From NCBI GenBank assembly GCA_913051705.1, contig CAJXCW010000015.1, positions 1 to 40,920 on the forward strand: DNA of 40,920 bases. The letters are read 5' to 3'. Each line of letters starts with the position of its first letter. Position 1 is the stretch's first letter. Source of the stretch: an uncultured bacterium. Lineage in GTDB: Bacteria > JAAXHH01. The position numbers were made by a program, and so were the translations under genes. Positions 33,234 through 40,920 of this stretch are shown here, piece after piece. The notes beneath the pieces are model-generated. The model made no database searches, had not been told where the DNA came from, and was given only the letters and a program-made list of their open reading frames with translations.

Positions 33234-33266
33234 GTTTTAACCATTCACCAATCACTAATCACCATT
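33234..33266. repeat. CACCAAT-family repeats encoding the MFS C-terminus
   Basis: The words TTCACCAATCACTAATCACC overlap the 3' end of the MFS gene; the stop codon and the last residues (KMVISDW) come from the repeat. Confidence 0.75.
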
Positions 33267-34405
33267 TTATTCTCCACCCTCAATAATCCCGACCACACCG
33301 CCCCAATCACGCAAATCAGACCTGTTGAAAGGAACACACCGCTCAAGCCAATCCAGTCACCGAGCATACCGCCGAGCACGGGGCCGCCGAACATGCCGAG
33401 GGCATAGACGGCCTGATAGATGCCCATGGCCGTACCGCGTTCCTCCGGCGGGATCGATTGCACCGCCAGGGTCATCAGCATGGGTTGGGTCAGTCCCCGG
33501 CCCAGACCACCGATAAGCTGGGCAATATAGAGTATGCCTACGGTCTCACTATACGGAATCATAACTGTACCAAGGCCGATAATGATAAATCCGAGAATTA
33601 GAACAAACCGCATCCCCCATCGCGGCGCCAACCAGATACCGCTGGCGTAAGCGGCTACGGTCGTCCCTGCCAGACCGATCAACGTCATCGTCCCGAGTTG
33701 CGCGCTGTTGGCGCCGATTTCGACCGCGTAGACCGGAACAAAACCGAAGATGGTGATAAAGGTGACATATTGCCCTAAAGCGGAGATCAGGGATACCGTC
33801 AGCAGGCTGCGGGTTGTGCCTATGGATGCGATACGGTGCCAGGTCAGCTTTTGTTTGCGGATTTGAACGGGTTCAGGCACCGGCATGAGGACCAGCATAC
33901 TGAGTACCGATAAAATCGCGCCAATATAAAATGGCATCGTCCAGCCGTAGAGATCGGTTATCCACCCTCCCGCGTATGTGCTGACCATCTGGCCCAGTGC
34001 TGAACAAACGCCCAGATGACTCATCGCCGCCGGCAAACGTTCTTCAGGGAAAAAACCAGCATACATTACCACCCAGACCACCCAACTGCACGCCGCCAAC
34101 CCGCCCAGTGCTCGGGTCGCAATCATCCATTCTGGTGTCGGCGACCAGGCCAGGCCAAGTGCACTGCCTGCCAGCATCAACAGACTTGCATGCAGAAACG
34201 GCTTCCAGCGACCCGTCCGATCTGACCAGATCCCGAGAGGAATACGGAACAGCAACTGCATAAATCCATATGAGGCGATAATCAGCCCGACCACCGTCAT
34301 CGAGCCCTCCATATGCCGCGCATAGGGAGCAAGGATAGGCACATAAACGTACAAGGCCGTCCAGAATAGAAAGGTGCTGAAGAGATACAACTGGGACCTG
34401 GACAA
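33245..34405 (-). CDS. MFS transporter
   Basis: This is a 386-residue major-facilitator protein with 12 hydrophobic segments. The loop 2-3 motif is GIWSDRTGRWKP, and PAAMSHLG and PEERGTAMGIYQ mark the symmetric halves. The start is TTG at 34405 with ACGGAG about 6 nt upstream; the C-terminal residues are repeat-encoded. It resembles drug/metabolite exporters; the substrate is unknown. It lies between the sigma/cyclase remnant and the MacA/MacB remnant, so it has no functional operon partner. Confidence 0.88.
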   Translation of the reverse strand: MSRSQLYLFSTFLFWTALYVYVPILAPYARHMEGSMTVVGLIIASYGFMQLLFRIPLGIWSDRTGRWKPFLHASLLMLAGSALGLAWSPTPEWMIATRALGGLAACSWVVWVVMYAGFFPEERLPAAMSHLGVCSALGQMVSTYAGGWITDLYGWTMPFYIGAILSVLSMLVLMPVPEPVQIRKQKLTWHRIASIGTTRSLLTVSLISALGQYVTFITIFGFVPVYAVEIGANSAQLGTMTLIGLAGTTVAAYASGIWLAPRWGMRFVLILGFIIIGLGTVMIPYSETVGILYIAQLIGGLGRGLTQPMLMTLAVQSIPPEERGTAMGIYQAVYALGMFGGPVLGGMLGDWIGLSGVFLSTGLICVIGAVWSGLLRVENKMVISDW

Positions 34406-34572
34406 TTAAACTCCGTTTGTGGGGAATGAGCCTTTATGCATGGCATCTACGTGCCGTTTTGTTGCGATATCGGCACGGTGGCGTCCCAAAATCGGACACT
34501 CTATTTTCTTGTCTGCTTCAGTGCTCTTCTATAACCTGAACAAACACGGGAAATCACAGGGCTACCTCACAG

Positions 34573-34588
34573 GGGCATGGCTCTTGCA
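34573..34588 (+). promoter_or_regulatory. Sigma-54 promoter (-24/-12) upstream of the MacA remnant
   Basis: The 16-mer starting GGGCATG and ending TTGCA has GG and GC at the required 10-bp separation and two mismatches to TGGCACG-N4-TTGCA. Inverted repeats that could bind an enhancer protein lie about 90-120 bp upstream: GTGCCG-N14-CGGCAC (34451-34476) and GTCC-N7-GGAC (34483-34497). Confidence 0.5.
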
Positions 34589-34661
34589 ATGAGATCGCAC
34601 CGCAGCACATAATATATCGAGCCATGTCATAAAAACCATGTAAAGATGTTCGGAGGAAATG

Positions 34662-35405
34662 ATGGATATCCCTCGCCCGCAGAATGCACGAGCAAAGCGC
34701 ATACGTCGTATTTTCTATGTGGGGGGAAGTATCGTCGTCTTGTTACTGATTACGGTGGACCTTTCCCGACTGAAACCTGCGGCGCCTACCGTGGCGGGCG
34801 CCACGGTCTACACGGATGTGGTAAAACGCGGGTCCATGTTACGCAATGTATGCGAAATTGGGACGCTGATACCGGAGGAAATTCTGTGGATTCCGGCTGA
34901 AACGAGTGCCAGGGTGGATCGGATCGTTATGCTGCCGGGGGCGGTGGTCAATCCTGAAACGGTAATTCTGGAGATGAGCAATCCGGACCTGGCGTTTTCT
35001 CTCGTGGATACGCGCTGGCAGATTCGGCAGGGGGAGGCCGGCTACGTGAGTACAGAAGCGGGCCTGCAAACCGACCTGTTGAACCAGCGGGCGATGGCCG
35101 CTGATATCGAAGCCCAGTATCAACAATCTCTTCTTCAGGCCGAAACAGACGAAGCCCTGGCCAGAGAAGGGTCCGGCTCTGAATTGAACGCCAAGTTGTC
35201 GAGACTTCGTGCGGTAGGACTAAAAAAACGATTCGACATCGAGCAGGAACGGTCTGTCATCTACCGCCAATCCGTGGAAGCCCAATTAAATGAACAATTT
35301 GTAATCAGTATTCTATTCCTGGTCGGTGTCGCTTTCCTATCCTGTTCTATCCCCGCCTACCGGGCCACACGGGTTGATCCCCTGGTCGCTCTGAGGCATG
35401 ATTAG
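34662..35405 (+). pseudogene. Chimeric ORF: MacA-like adaptor N-terminus fused to MacB-like permease C-terminus
   Basis: Residues 1-212 (counted from 34659) are a periplasmic adaptor: a membrane anchor (FYVGGSIVVLLLITVDL), a biotinyl-lipoyl strand (ARVDRIVMLPGAVVNPE) and the start of the helical hairpin. From about residue 214 the sequence becomes ILFLVGVAFLSCSIPAYRAT, then RVDPLVALRHD, the last transmembrane helix and tail of a MacB/FtsX-type ABC permease. The rest of macA and nearly all of the permease are missing, so several kilobases have been deleted in frame (join near 35298). The ATG at 34662 fits GGAGG better than 34659. Transport function is impossible. Confidence 0.8.
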
Positions 35406-35411
35406 AACAGG

Positions 35412-35644
35412 TCATTGAACGACGGCTTCCGCCTCGATCTCAACCAGGTAATCCGATCCGATAAGCTCCGCCTGAACGAGCGTATTGGCAGGCTTGATCT
35501 CCCGAAAGCGCTCGCCGTGCGCACGCGCCACCGGTTCCCAGTCCGCCATATCACGAACATAGACCCGCGTTCGGACAACCTCTTCCAATTGGCCACCCAG
35601 TGATCGTATCGCCCCTTCGATTTTGTCGATGACAAAATCGAAGG
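35412..35644 (-). pseudogene. RidA/YjgF-family C-terminal fragment
   Basis: The second minus-strand frame reads DKIEGAIRSLGGQLEEVV, then RTRVYVRDMADWEPVARA, FREIKPANTLVQAEL and GSDYLVEIEAEAVV. That is the C-terminal two thirds of a RidA-like deaminase, including the conserved Arg-Val and Glu tail. The N-terminus is replaced by aldo/keto-reductase DNA; the join is the palindrome at 35611-35647. The Met proposed as its start lies within AKR DNA and is fortuitous. Confidence 0.78.
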
Positions 35645-35647
35645 GGC
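35611..35647. repeat. Perfect 17-bp inverted repeat at the AKR/RidA junction
   Basis: GCCCCTTCGATTTTGTC (35611-35627) and its exact complement (35631-35647) are separated by 3 nt. The left half is native RidA coding sequence and the right half is its mirror copy, ending exactly where AKR sequence begins. Confidence 0.95.
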
Positions 35648-36276
35648 CAGCGTGCCGAAAGCCAGGAGCGTGATACCATGAGCCCGGCAAAAGGCCGTCA
35701 TGTCGTTGGTGCGGGCGCGCTGATCCAGAAGAGAAAAACAGACCTGATTGGACACAATATCGATGCCGCTGTTTACAATGACGCGAAGGTGGGCGGTGTC
35801 GACATAGGACAGCCCCAGATGGCGAATGAGCCCTTCTTCCTTCAGCTCCTGGAGGTAGAACAGACAGTCCAGGTAACCCGGATCAGAATAAGCCCAGGTG
35901 TGGAATTGTAATACGTCCAGACAATCGGTCTGCATCCGTTTCAAAGATGATTGGACCGCATGCCTCACGTCCTCACGCGTTTTCGGCCCCGGCTCCGGCA
36001 CCCATTTCGTCAACAACTGTACCGTGCCCGTTTCTTGTTCATGGGCGTACCGGCCGGCAATCTCCTCCGCCGATCCGTAATGATCCGCCATATCGAACGT
36101 CGTGAACCCCGCTTCTACATACGGCGCCATCGCTCGGGCTGTAGCCGCGACATCCAGCGTCCGGCCATCACGCTCCATATCCGCAATCTGCCAAAGCCCC
36201 GTAAGCACCCGAGAGATGCTGAAACCCGGCGCCAGATCCCAACGTTCAATACCTTTGTTCATATATTATATGCTCC

Positions 36277-37176
36277 TTAATCCAGAACCAGTTCCTCGGC
36301 CGCCAGGGCACGGTTATCGAGGATATGCTGATAGATATGCATACAGGACGCCATATCCATCTTCTGCCGGGCATGATCGAGTAATAAAGCAATCTGACCG
36401 GCTTGCTTGTCGATTCGATAAATAGACCAGGGATGAAAAATAGGCATATAGTACAGCAGGTCATGCTCTGAACAGTAGTCGATGCCCGGTGCGTAGGCTT
36501 CGTATACCCCTTGTGCGTTGTCCGGCATCTCACCAGGGTAACCCCAAGGCAGAGCCGGCGGCCAGCGAACCACGCCGGGTTGACCGGTCAGAATATTATC
36601 ATGCCAGGCGTGAGAAGGGATTTCGAGCAAGTTCGGAAAACCGTCCTGCGTGTACCAGAAGGGTTGATTGAGCGGGGCGGGCATCGTTCTGTTGGGGCCG
36701 GTTCCAACGCTGCGTAAGTACCGATATCCAGTGTCCCACATGAACTCCAGAATGCGTGGGTACCCTGTTAACCCGTGGGTATACCCTCCCGGTGCGGTCA
36801 AACCGATCACCGGTCGACCGAAGGTATCCTCTATCAAATTTTTGGCATCGACCAGTTCATATCTCAAGGCGGCTTCGTCTTCGTCCAGGCCGATCAGGTC
36901 CGGATGCGTAAAGGTATGGCACTGGATATCAAACAGTGGATGGTCGAGAATAGATCGCAGCTCAGGCCCGGCGAGTTTCAACAATTTAGCCACGAGAAAA
37001 AAAGAGGCCGGCGCTTCCCGCTGAAGGTGCGCTTCGGCGACCGACCGCACACCGGCCAGAAACTCATCAATACGTTCGGGAGTATAACTGAACCCATTTT
37101 CCCGATGCGAACGCTCACCCTTCTCCCACCAGGGATACACGGCCTCCGTATCATAGGCGGCTGCATAAAAAGACAT
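36277..37176 (-). CDS. Polysaccharide deacetylase (NodB-like)
   Basis: This is a 299-residue carbohydrate-esterase-4-type protein. The catalytic base motif is YDTEAV (D9), the metal histidines are HTFTH (87-91), and APGGY with SHAWHDN supply the later motifs. It lacks a signal peptide and resembles the group of NodB-fold proteins that act on small N-acyl compounds or allantoin-like substrates. AGGAG precedes the ATG. It lies just downstream of the rhodanese lipoprotein gene on the same strand. Confidence 0.87.
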   Translation of the reverse strand: MSFYAAAYDTEAVYPWWEKGERSHRENGFSYTPERIDEFLAGVRSVAEAHLQREAPASFFLVAKLLKLAGPELRSILDHPLFDIQCHTFTHPDLIGLDEDEAALRYELVDAKNLIEDTFGRPVIGLTAPGGYTHGLTGYPRILEFMWDTGYRYLRSVGTGPNRTMPAPLNQPFWYTQDGFPNLLEIPSHAWHDNILTGQPGVVRWPPALPWGYPGEMPDNAQGVYEAYAPGIDYCSEHDLLYYMPIFHPWSIYRIDKQAGQIALLLDHARQKMDMASCMHIYQHILDNRALAAEELVLD

Positions 37177-37207
37177 GGCCTCACTCCTTAAATGTATATT
37201 TTATTTC

Positions 37208-37681
37208 TCATATCTTTCCCAAATGTTCAACCGTGCCACCGCCGGTCACCCAGGCAGTGAATCCGCCACCGAGGTAGGCCACCTCCTCCAAACCCATATT
37301 CATCGCCAACCTGGCGGCCAGGACCGACCGACCGCCGCTCTCACAGTAGAAGACGATCTTTTTTCCGGAACTGAAGAGGGCCATGTGCATTGAGCTCGTT
37401 TCATCAATATAGAATTCCAGCACGCCGCGCGGCACGTGTACCGATCCGGGGATCTTTCCTTTTCTGATAAGCTCATCCCCTTCACGGACATCGACAAAAA
37501 CCAGAGAGGTATCCCCACCGGCCGCTATGGCATCCGCAACCTCTAGCGTGTCTACGGTAGCGTACGCTCTGGCCAGATAGTCTTTGACGCCGAATTTCGT
37601 TGGTTCTTCCGGCTTCGGTTGTTCGGCGCAACCGAACCCTGTTACACTCCATAGAAAAACAAGTAATCCCCAGCGGCCCAT
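37208..37681 (-). CDS. Rhodanese-domain lipoprotein
   Basis: This is a 157-residue exported protein with a lipobox ending at C18 (TGFGC). One rhodanese domain follows: LVFVDVREGDELIRKG, PGSVHVPRG and the active-site loop C113-ESGGRS. It would sit in the outer or inner membrane facing the periplasm and transfer or sense sulfur. A 14-bp palindrome TACATTTAAATGTA lies at 37727-37740, between this gene and the divergent isomerase gene, and could be a shared operator. Confidence 0.87.
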   Translation of the reverse strand: MGRWGLLVFLWSVTGFGCAEQPKPEEPTKFGVKDYLARAYATVDTLEVADAIAAGGDTSLVFVDVREGDELIRKGKIPGSVHVPRGVLEFYIDETSSMHMALFSSGKKIVFYCESGGRSVLAARLAMNMGLEEVAYLGGGFTAWVTGGGTVEHLGKI

Positions 37682-37897
37682 GATATCTCCTTATAATTTG
37701 AATATTATTCTACATACATATTGTTATACATTTAAATGTACATGGCAAAATGTTTCTATCATACATAAAAGAAGGCTCGATAAAGATGATGCCCATAGAC
37801 CCTTTGTACTTGCGCATCATATATCCTTCAACGATATTGGCGGAAACGGTCTTTGACGATCGTGTACTCAGTCCTTATATCACAGAAGGAGTTCTCC

Positions 37898-38842
37898 ATG
37901 CCCATCGGAGTATGTGCCTATTCTTTCAATACCGGTTATGACGCCTGTCAGCTTATGGACATGGCTGTCGAACAGGGCCTGTCGGGCGTTGAATTTCCAC
38001 CGGATGGTTGCCTGCCGGACCTGAAACTGGAAACGATTCAGAAAGCACGGGCATACGCTGAAGAACGTAATCTTTTTATCGTGACAGATGGCGGGCAGGT
38101 AGAACTTGAAATGCTCCAGAGGCTCATCCCGGTCGCCAGCGCCCTCGGCAGCAGTACCTTACGCGTAGTGATGAGCGGGGTATTGGGCGGTGACCGCAGA
38201 CCGCTGGCCGGGCAGTGGCAGTCCCATCTTTCAAATTGCCGGGATATCCTGCGTGACGTCCTTTCGCTCGCCGATGATCATGGGGTTTCTATTGCCATAG
38301 AAAATCATTCCGACGCCACCTCCGATGATATGCTCTGGATGTGTGAGGAACTCGACAGTAACTATATCGGCATCACGCTTGACGTGGGCAATGTCCTGGC
38401 GGTCTGCGAAGAGCCTATGGGGTATACCGAACGACTGATGCCTCATCTGCGCAATATCCACCTCAAAGATTATACGCTGCATCCGACCGATGAAGGCTAT
38501 CGTATGGCGCGGTGTGCGCTGGGCAAAGGGGTTGTGGACTTTCCAACCTTGTTATCGATGATTGATGCGCACCATCCCAACATCACCAAAACCATAGAAC
38601 TTGGCGCCATTTATGCACGCCATGTCCGCATGCTGGCCGATGACTACTGGGCGGAATATCTCGACAGGGACATCAAAGAGATGTTGCCCTTTCTGCGTCT
38701 GTACTGGCAGCATGTTCAACCCAGGGACCAAGACTGGCGATCACCGAAAGAGAAGGAAGAGTCTCAGGGCGCCCTGCTCGCCTACGAAACGCGGGAATTT
38801 AAAGAAAGTGTGGCGTATTTGAAGGAGATCGGAGCAGTTTAA
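37898..38842 (+). CDS. Xylose-isomerase-like TIM-barrel sugar isomerase/epimerase
   Basis: This is a 314-residue AP-endonuclease-2-fold protein. Metal ligands are likely E135 (IAIENHSD), D162 (TLDVGN), H188 (IHLKD) and the Glu in KTIELG. AAGGAG lies 6 nt upstream of ATG 37898; the longer frame has no supported start. The reaction is probably an isomerisation or epimerisation of a sugar or sugar phosphate. The next gene starts 3 nt after its stop, so the two form an operon in sugar metabolism. Confidence 0.87.
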   Translation: MPIGVCAYSFNTGYDACQLMDMAVEQGLSGVEFPPDGCLPDLKLETIQKARAYAEERNLFIVTDGGQVELEMLQRLIPVASALGSSTLRVVMSGVLGGDRRPLAGQWQSHLSNCRDILRDVLSLADDHGVSIAIENHSDATSDDMLWMCEELDSNYIGITLDVGNVLAVCEEPMGYTERLMPHLRNIHLKDYTLHPTDEGYRMARCALGKGVVDFPTLLSMIDAHHPNITKTIELGAIYARHVRMLADDYWAEYLDRDIKEMLPFLRLYWQHVQPRDQDWRSPKEKEESQGALLAYETREFKESVAYLKEIGAV

Positions 38843-38845
38843 ACC

Positions 38846-39901
38846 ATGGCTAACCCTGCACAATTCAAACACCTGGACCCCTCTAATATGTTCGGCTCCC
38901 TCGGGGCGATACCGGATCAGGTGGAAGCAGCCTGGCAGGCTATCGCCGACCGGACTTTTCCTGCCTCACTTCGGGATTGTAAACATCTCATCGTAGCGGG
39001 GATGGGCGGCTCCGCGATCGGTACGCATCTGATACAGAGCGTGTTTCGCGATCGGTTATCCCTGCCGGTCACCATCGTTTCGGACTACCGGTTACCGGCG
39101 TGGGTAGACCGGGAGACTCTGATCCTGTTGTCCAGCTATTCAGGTGGTACGGAAGAGGTCATGTCCGTAGCTGAATACGGGCAAGCGCATGACCTACCCA
39201 TGATGGCTCTGACGACCGGCGGTGATCTGGCGGCGTTTGCTGAACGACATAAGGTACCGGCGGTCCTCTTTAAGAGTGAACATAATCCATGCGGACAGCC
39301 TCGCATCGGATTGGGATATGCCGTGACTTACCAGTTGGGTATCTTCCGGCAACTGGGATTTATCGATCTGACGAATGAGGAAATGGGGGCGGCTCTTTCC
39401 CTGCTTCGTTCCGTTAATGCCATCTATGCAGATCTTTCCGTACCCAATCCGTCTCTCGATCTGGCCTATCGCGCCCGGTTGCGGGCGCCGCTGATTATCG
39501 CCTCCGAACACCTGACGGGCAATGCGCATATCCTGGCCAATCAATGGAACGAGAACGCCAAAAACATGGCGGCCTGGTTTGCCATACCGGAGTTGAACCA
39601 TCATCTGCTTGAAGGCTTGACCGGTCCCGCCGCCGTAAGGAATCGGTTGCTGGCCGTTCTATTGCATTCCAATCTGTACGACGAACGCAATCAAAAACGC
39701 TATGACATAACCAGGCAGGTACTCGACGAACAGAAGATCGCCTCTATCTCCATAAATCCCCATGGAAAAACGCCCCTCGAACAGGCTTTCGATACGCTTC
39801 TTCTGGGCGCGTATGCCAGTTTTTACCAGGCTGTGCTCAATAAGATCAATCCCTCTCCCATCCCCTGGGTGGATTATTTCAAGCGTCTGATGAGCGCGTA
39901 A
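38846..39901 (+). CDS. Bifunctional phosphoglucose/phosphomannose isomerase
   Basis: This is a 351-residue SIS-domain isomerase. GMGGSAIG (52-59) and SSYSGGTEE (96-104) bind the sugar phosphate; E235 in NENAKN and the H251/H252 pair (ELNHH) are the catalytic residues of the archaeal-type PGI/PMI family. It interconverts fructose-6-phosphate with glucose- and mannose-6-phosphate. It is tightly coupled to the preceding isomerase gene. About 420 nt of AT-rich sequence follow, with no gene. Confidence 0.92.
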   Translation: MANPAQFKHLDPSNMFGSLGAIPDQVEAAWQAIADRTFPASLRDCKHLIVAGMGGSAIGTHLIQSVFRDRLSLPVTIVSDYRLPAWVDRETLILLSSYSGGTEEVMSVAEYGQAHDLPMMALTTGGDLAAFAERHKVPAVLFKSEHNPCGQPRIGLGYAVTYQLGIFRQLGFIDLTNEEMGAALSLLRSVNAIYADLSVPNPSLDLAYRARLRAPLIIASEHLTGNAHILANQWNENAKNMAAWFAIPELNHHLLEGLTGPAAVRNRLLAVLLHSNLYDERNQKRYDITRQVLDEQKIASISINPHGKTPLEQAFDTLLLGAYASFYQAVLNKINPSPIPWVDYFKRLMSA

Positions 39902-40255
39902 GTTTGCAGAATACGTTGGTTGTAGTCGTATTTTGGCGCGGAGTTGGTCCAGTAATTTAGACGAGCAAGTGACCATTCATGGGCTCGCTTGAAATGGGTT
40001 CCGACGCCATAGTATGTTATTCTACATAGTCGAAAAAAGCGCCATAATCCCGAACAATCACTTTCCTTTTTATTAACATAATCGTATAATAGATTTACTC
40101 CCTATATAGCTTATACTTATAAAATATGTGCCCCAATAGGCTGCTACATTTCACACATATTGAGCCATTTTTATTATAACGTATTGTAAACATAAAGATT
40201 ACGGCCGATGGCTGATTTTACGACCTATTACATCTGACACGTAGCCATACCGTCT

Positions 40256-40296
40256 AAGTGGCGTGCTATATCTCAAAATAGATATGTAGCCCACTT
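40256..40296. repeat. Imperfect inverted repeat in the right-hand spacer
   Basis: AAGTGG (40256-40261) and CCACTT (40291-40296) enclose GCTATATCT and AGATATGTAGC. The hairpin could be a terminator of the upstream operon or a mobile-element end; there is no ORF beside it that would distinguish the two. Confidence 0.45.
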
Positions 40297-40325
40297 TATG
40301 AAACAACAGGTGATATAATTTGTGA

Positions 40326-40797
40326 TTTCAATATGAAGAGAAATTCGAGTGTAAGCCGTCCTGGGCAAGGGGGCACGTGATATGCTGGTCGCTGCCCTGG
40401 ATCCGTTTACACAGGAGGGATTCACCCAAGGACTGGCGAGTAGTGGCGACCGATAGCCATCCGGAAGCGTTCTCGCACTTGTTGCCTCGGGTACCTGGTG
40501 CGTTGAAACCGCATTTGACTGCTGTTGAGGTGAATTTCGAGCAGATGCAAGTTCCTGCCTGTGACCTTGTGAACGCGAGCTTTGCCTTGCCGTTCTGCGA
40601 GCCACAGCACTTTCCGGGTCTCTGGAACCGGATCGTGGCGGCGATTCGTCCGGGTGGCCGGTTCGCCGGGCAGTTCTTTTGCAGACGGGATTCCTGGGCC
40701 TCGCTGCCGGGTCGGACGCACCTCTCCCTTGACGAGGTATTGAAGTTGCTCGAGGGTTTTGAGATCGAGATGATGAGAGAAGAAGAAGCTAAACGCT
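40326..40797 (+). pseudogene. SAM-dependent methyltransferase remnant
   Basis: The plus strand reads WRVVATDSHPEAF, LVNASFALPFCEP, IVAAIRPGGRFAGQFF and LSLDEVLKLLEGFEIEM, the C-terminal two thirds of a class I methyltransferase. The glycine-rich GxGxG motif is absent; the 5' part is scrambled over two frames (KPSWARG in one, DMLVAALDPF in another). The 3' end runs into antisense DegT DNA at a purine-rich join near 40780-40797. No start codon or complete domain remains. Confidence 0.7.
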
Positions 40798-40920
40798 CCC
40801 CCGACTCCGATGCTTCCCACAGTTTTTTCACCAATTTTGGCCCCATGGGCACCACACGCATCTTCAATGATCAACGGACCCTTCGCACGAGAGGGCTGGC
40901 CCAACATGTGCAAGGCGAGC
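40781..40920 (-). pseudogene. DegT/DnrJ/EryC1 aminotransferase fragment (window edge)
   Basis: On the minus strand, HMLGQPSRAKGPLIIEDACG, then AHGAKIGEKTVGSIGVGGAF and SFFFSHH form the PLP-binding core of a sugar aminotransferase. The expected lysine-containing continuation is replaced by antisense methyltransferase sequence. It may continue beyond the window on its N-terminal side. Confidence 0.72.

Larger units (their letters stand above)
35402..36262 (-). pseudogene. Aldo/keto reductase, C-terminal part lost
   Basis: The first ~205 residues are an aldo/keto reductase: TGLWQIADM, FDMADHYGSAEEIAGRY (catalytic Asp/Tyr), TKWVP (Lys), LQFHTW (His) and GLSYVDTAHL. After LLAFGTLA the frame runs into a palindrome (35611-35647) and then out-of-frame RidA DNA, giving a basic nonsense tail (RWRVRTASAFGRSS). 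The C-terminal third, which holds the cofactor-binding part of the barrel, is missing. The 5' end is normal, with AAGGAGC upstream of the ATG. Confidence 0.8.

Noticed and set aside
40256..40296. Inverted repeat considered as an insertion-sequence end
   Set aside because: No transposase or second terminal copy was found in the window.

Overview
The window is 40.9 kb of mid-GC bacterial DNA from a Gram-negative-type (diderm) organism: there is an outer-membrane porin candidate, lipoproteins, Tat and Sec signal peptides, and remnants of a MacA/MacB exporter. The gene families (sulfatase, PhyH dioxygenase, Gfo/Idh/MocA oxidoreductase, ceramidase-like hydrolase, xylose-isomerase-like TIM barrel, TPR/OGT and Uma2 debris, SNase debris) resemble what is reported for sponge-associated Candidatus Poribacteria and similar uncultured lineages. 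That assignment is an inference from gene content; no marker gene is present.

Layout. 1-5180 is mostly a graveyard: a broken repeat-domain fragment, a Uma2/OGT chimera, an intact MBL hydrolase, an intact YefM-YoeB toxin-antitoxin pair with a recognisable operator, SNase and MBL remnants, and an XRE regulator followed by a truncated Fic-type gene. 5269-6114 is a metallophosphoesterase. 6213-19948 is a long run of minus-strand genes: sulfatase, APC permease, indoleamine 2,3-dioxygenase, HpaD, HpaE, HpaG, a P-loop NTPase, a TPP enzyme, a HisC-like aminotransferase, a DapA-type aldolase, an iodotyrosine-deiodinase-like flavoenzyme and a PhyH dioxygenase. A good sigma-70 promoter (20019-20047) lies upstream of the last. 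20085-22807 (minus) holds a membrane-anchored alpha/beta hydrolase and a Tat-exported aminotransferase. 23316-28071 (plus) is an oxyanion-uptake operon: porin, TupA, ModA, ModB, ModC. 28187-32608 (plus) holds an oxidoreductase, a ceramidase-like hydrolase and a PafA-type phosphatase. 32.6-36.3 kb mixes an intact MFS transporter with sigma/cyclase, MacA/MacB and AKR/RidA remnants. 36277-39901 holds a polysaccharide deacetylase, a rhodanese lipoprotein, a sugar isomerase/epimerase and a phosphoglucose/phosphomannose isomerase. The right edge carries methyltransferase and DegT remnants.

How the genes may work together. The minus-strand island reads as an aromatic amino-acid catabolic cluster. 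The permease would import the amino acid. The deiodinase-like enzyme, with its Glu/Tyr/Lys triad at exactly the family spacing, would dehalogenate halotyrosine. The aminotransferase and TPP enzyme could convert tyrosine through 4-hydroxyphenylpyruvate to the aldehyde, and HpaD-HpaE-HpaG plus the DapA-type aldolase perform meta-cleavage of homoprotocatechuate. IDO would open tryptophan. HpaBC, HpaF and HpaH are not in the window, so the pathway is incomplete here.

Two structural themes run through the window. First, gene boundaries are lined with short tandem words (GGTGATT/CACCAAT, AATTATGA, TTTGTGC, GCTACGAA and others) and a dispersed REP-like palindrome; these often abut start codons or encode C-termini. 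Second, many ORFs are deletion chimeras joining pieces of two unrelated genes, one of them at a perfect 37-bp palindrome. Together they suggest a genome undergoing active erosion.
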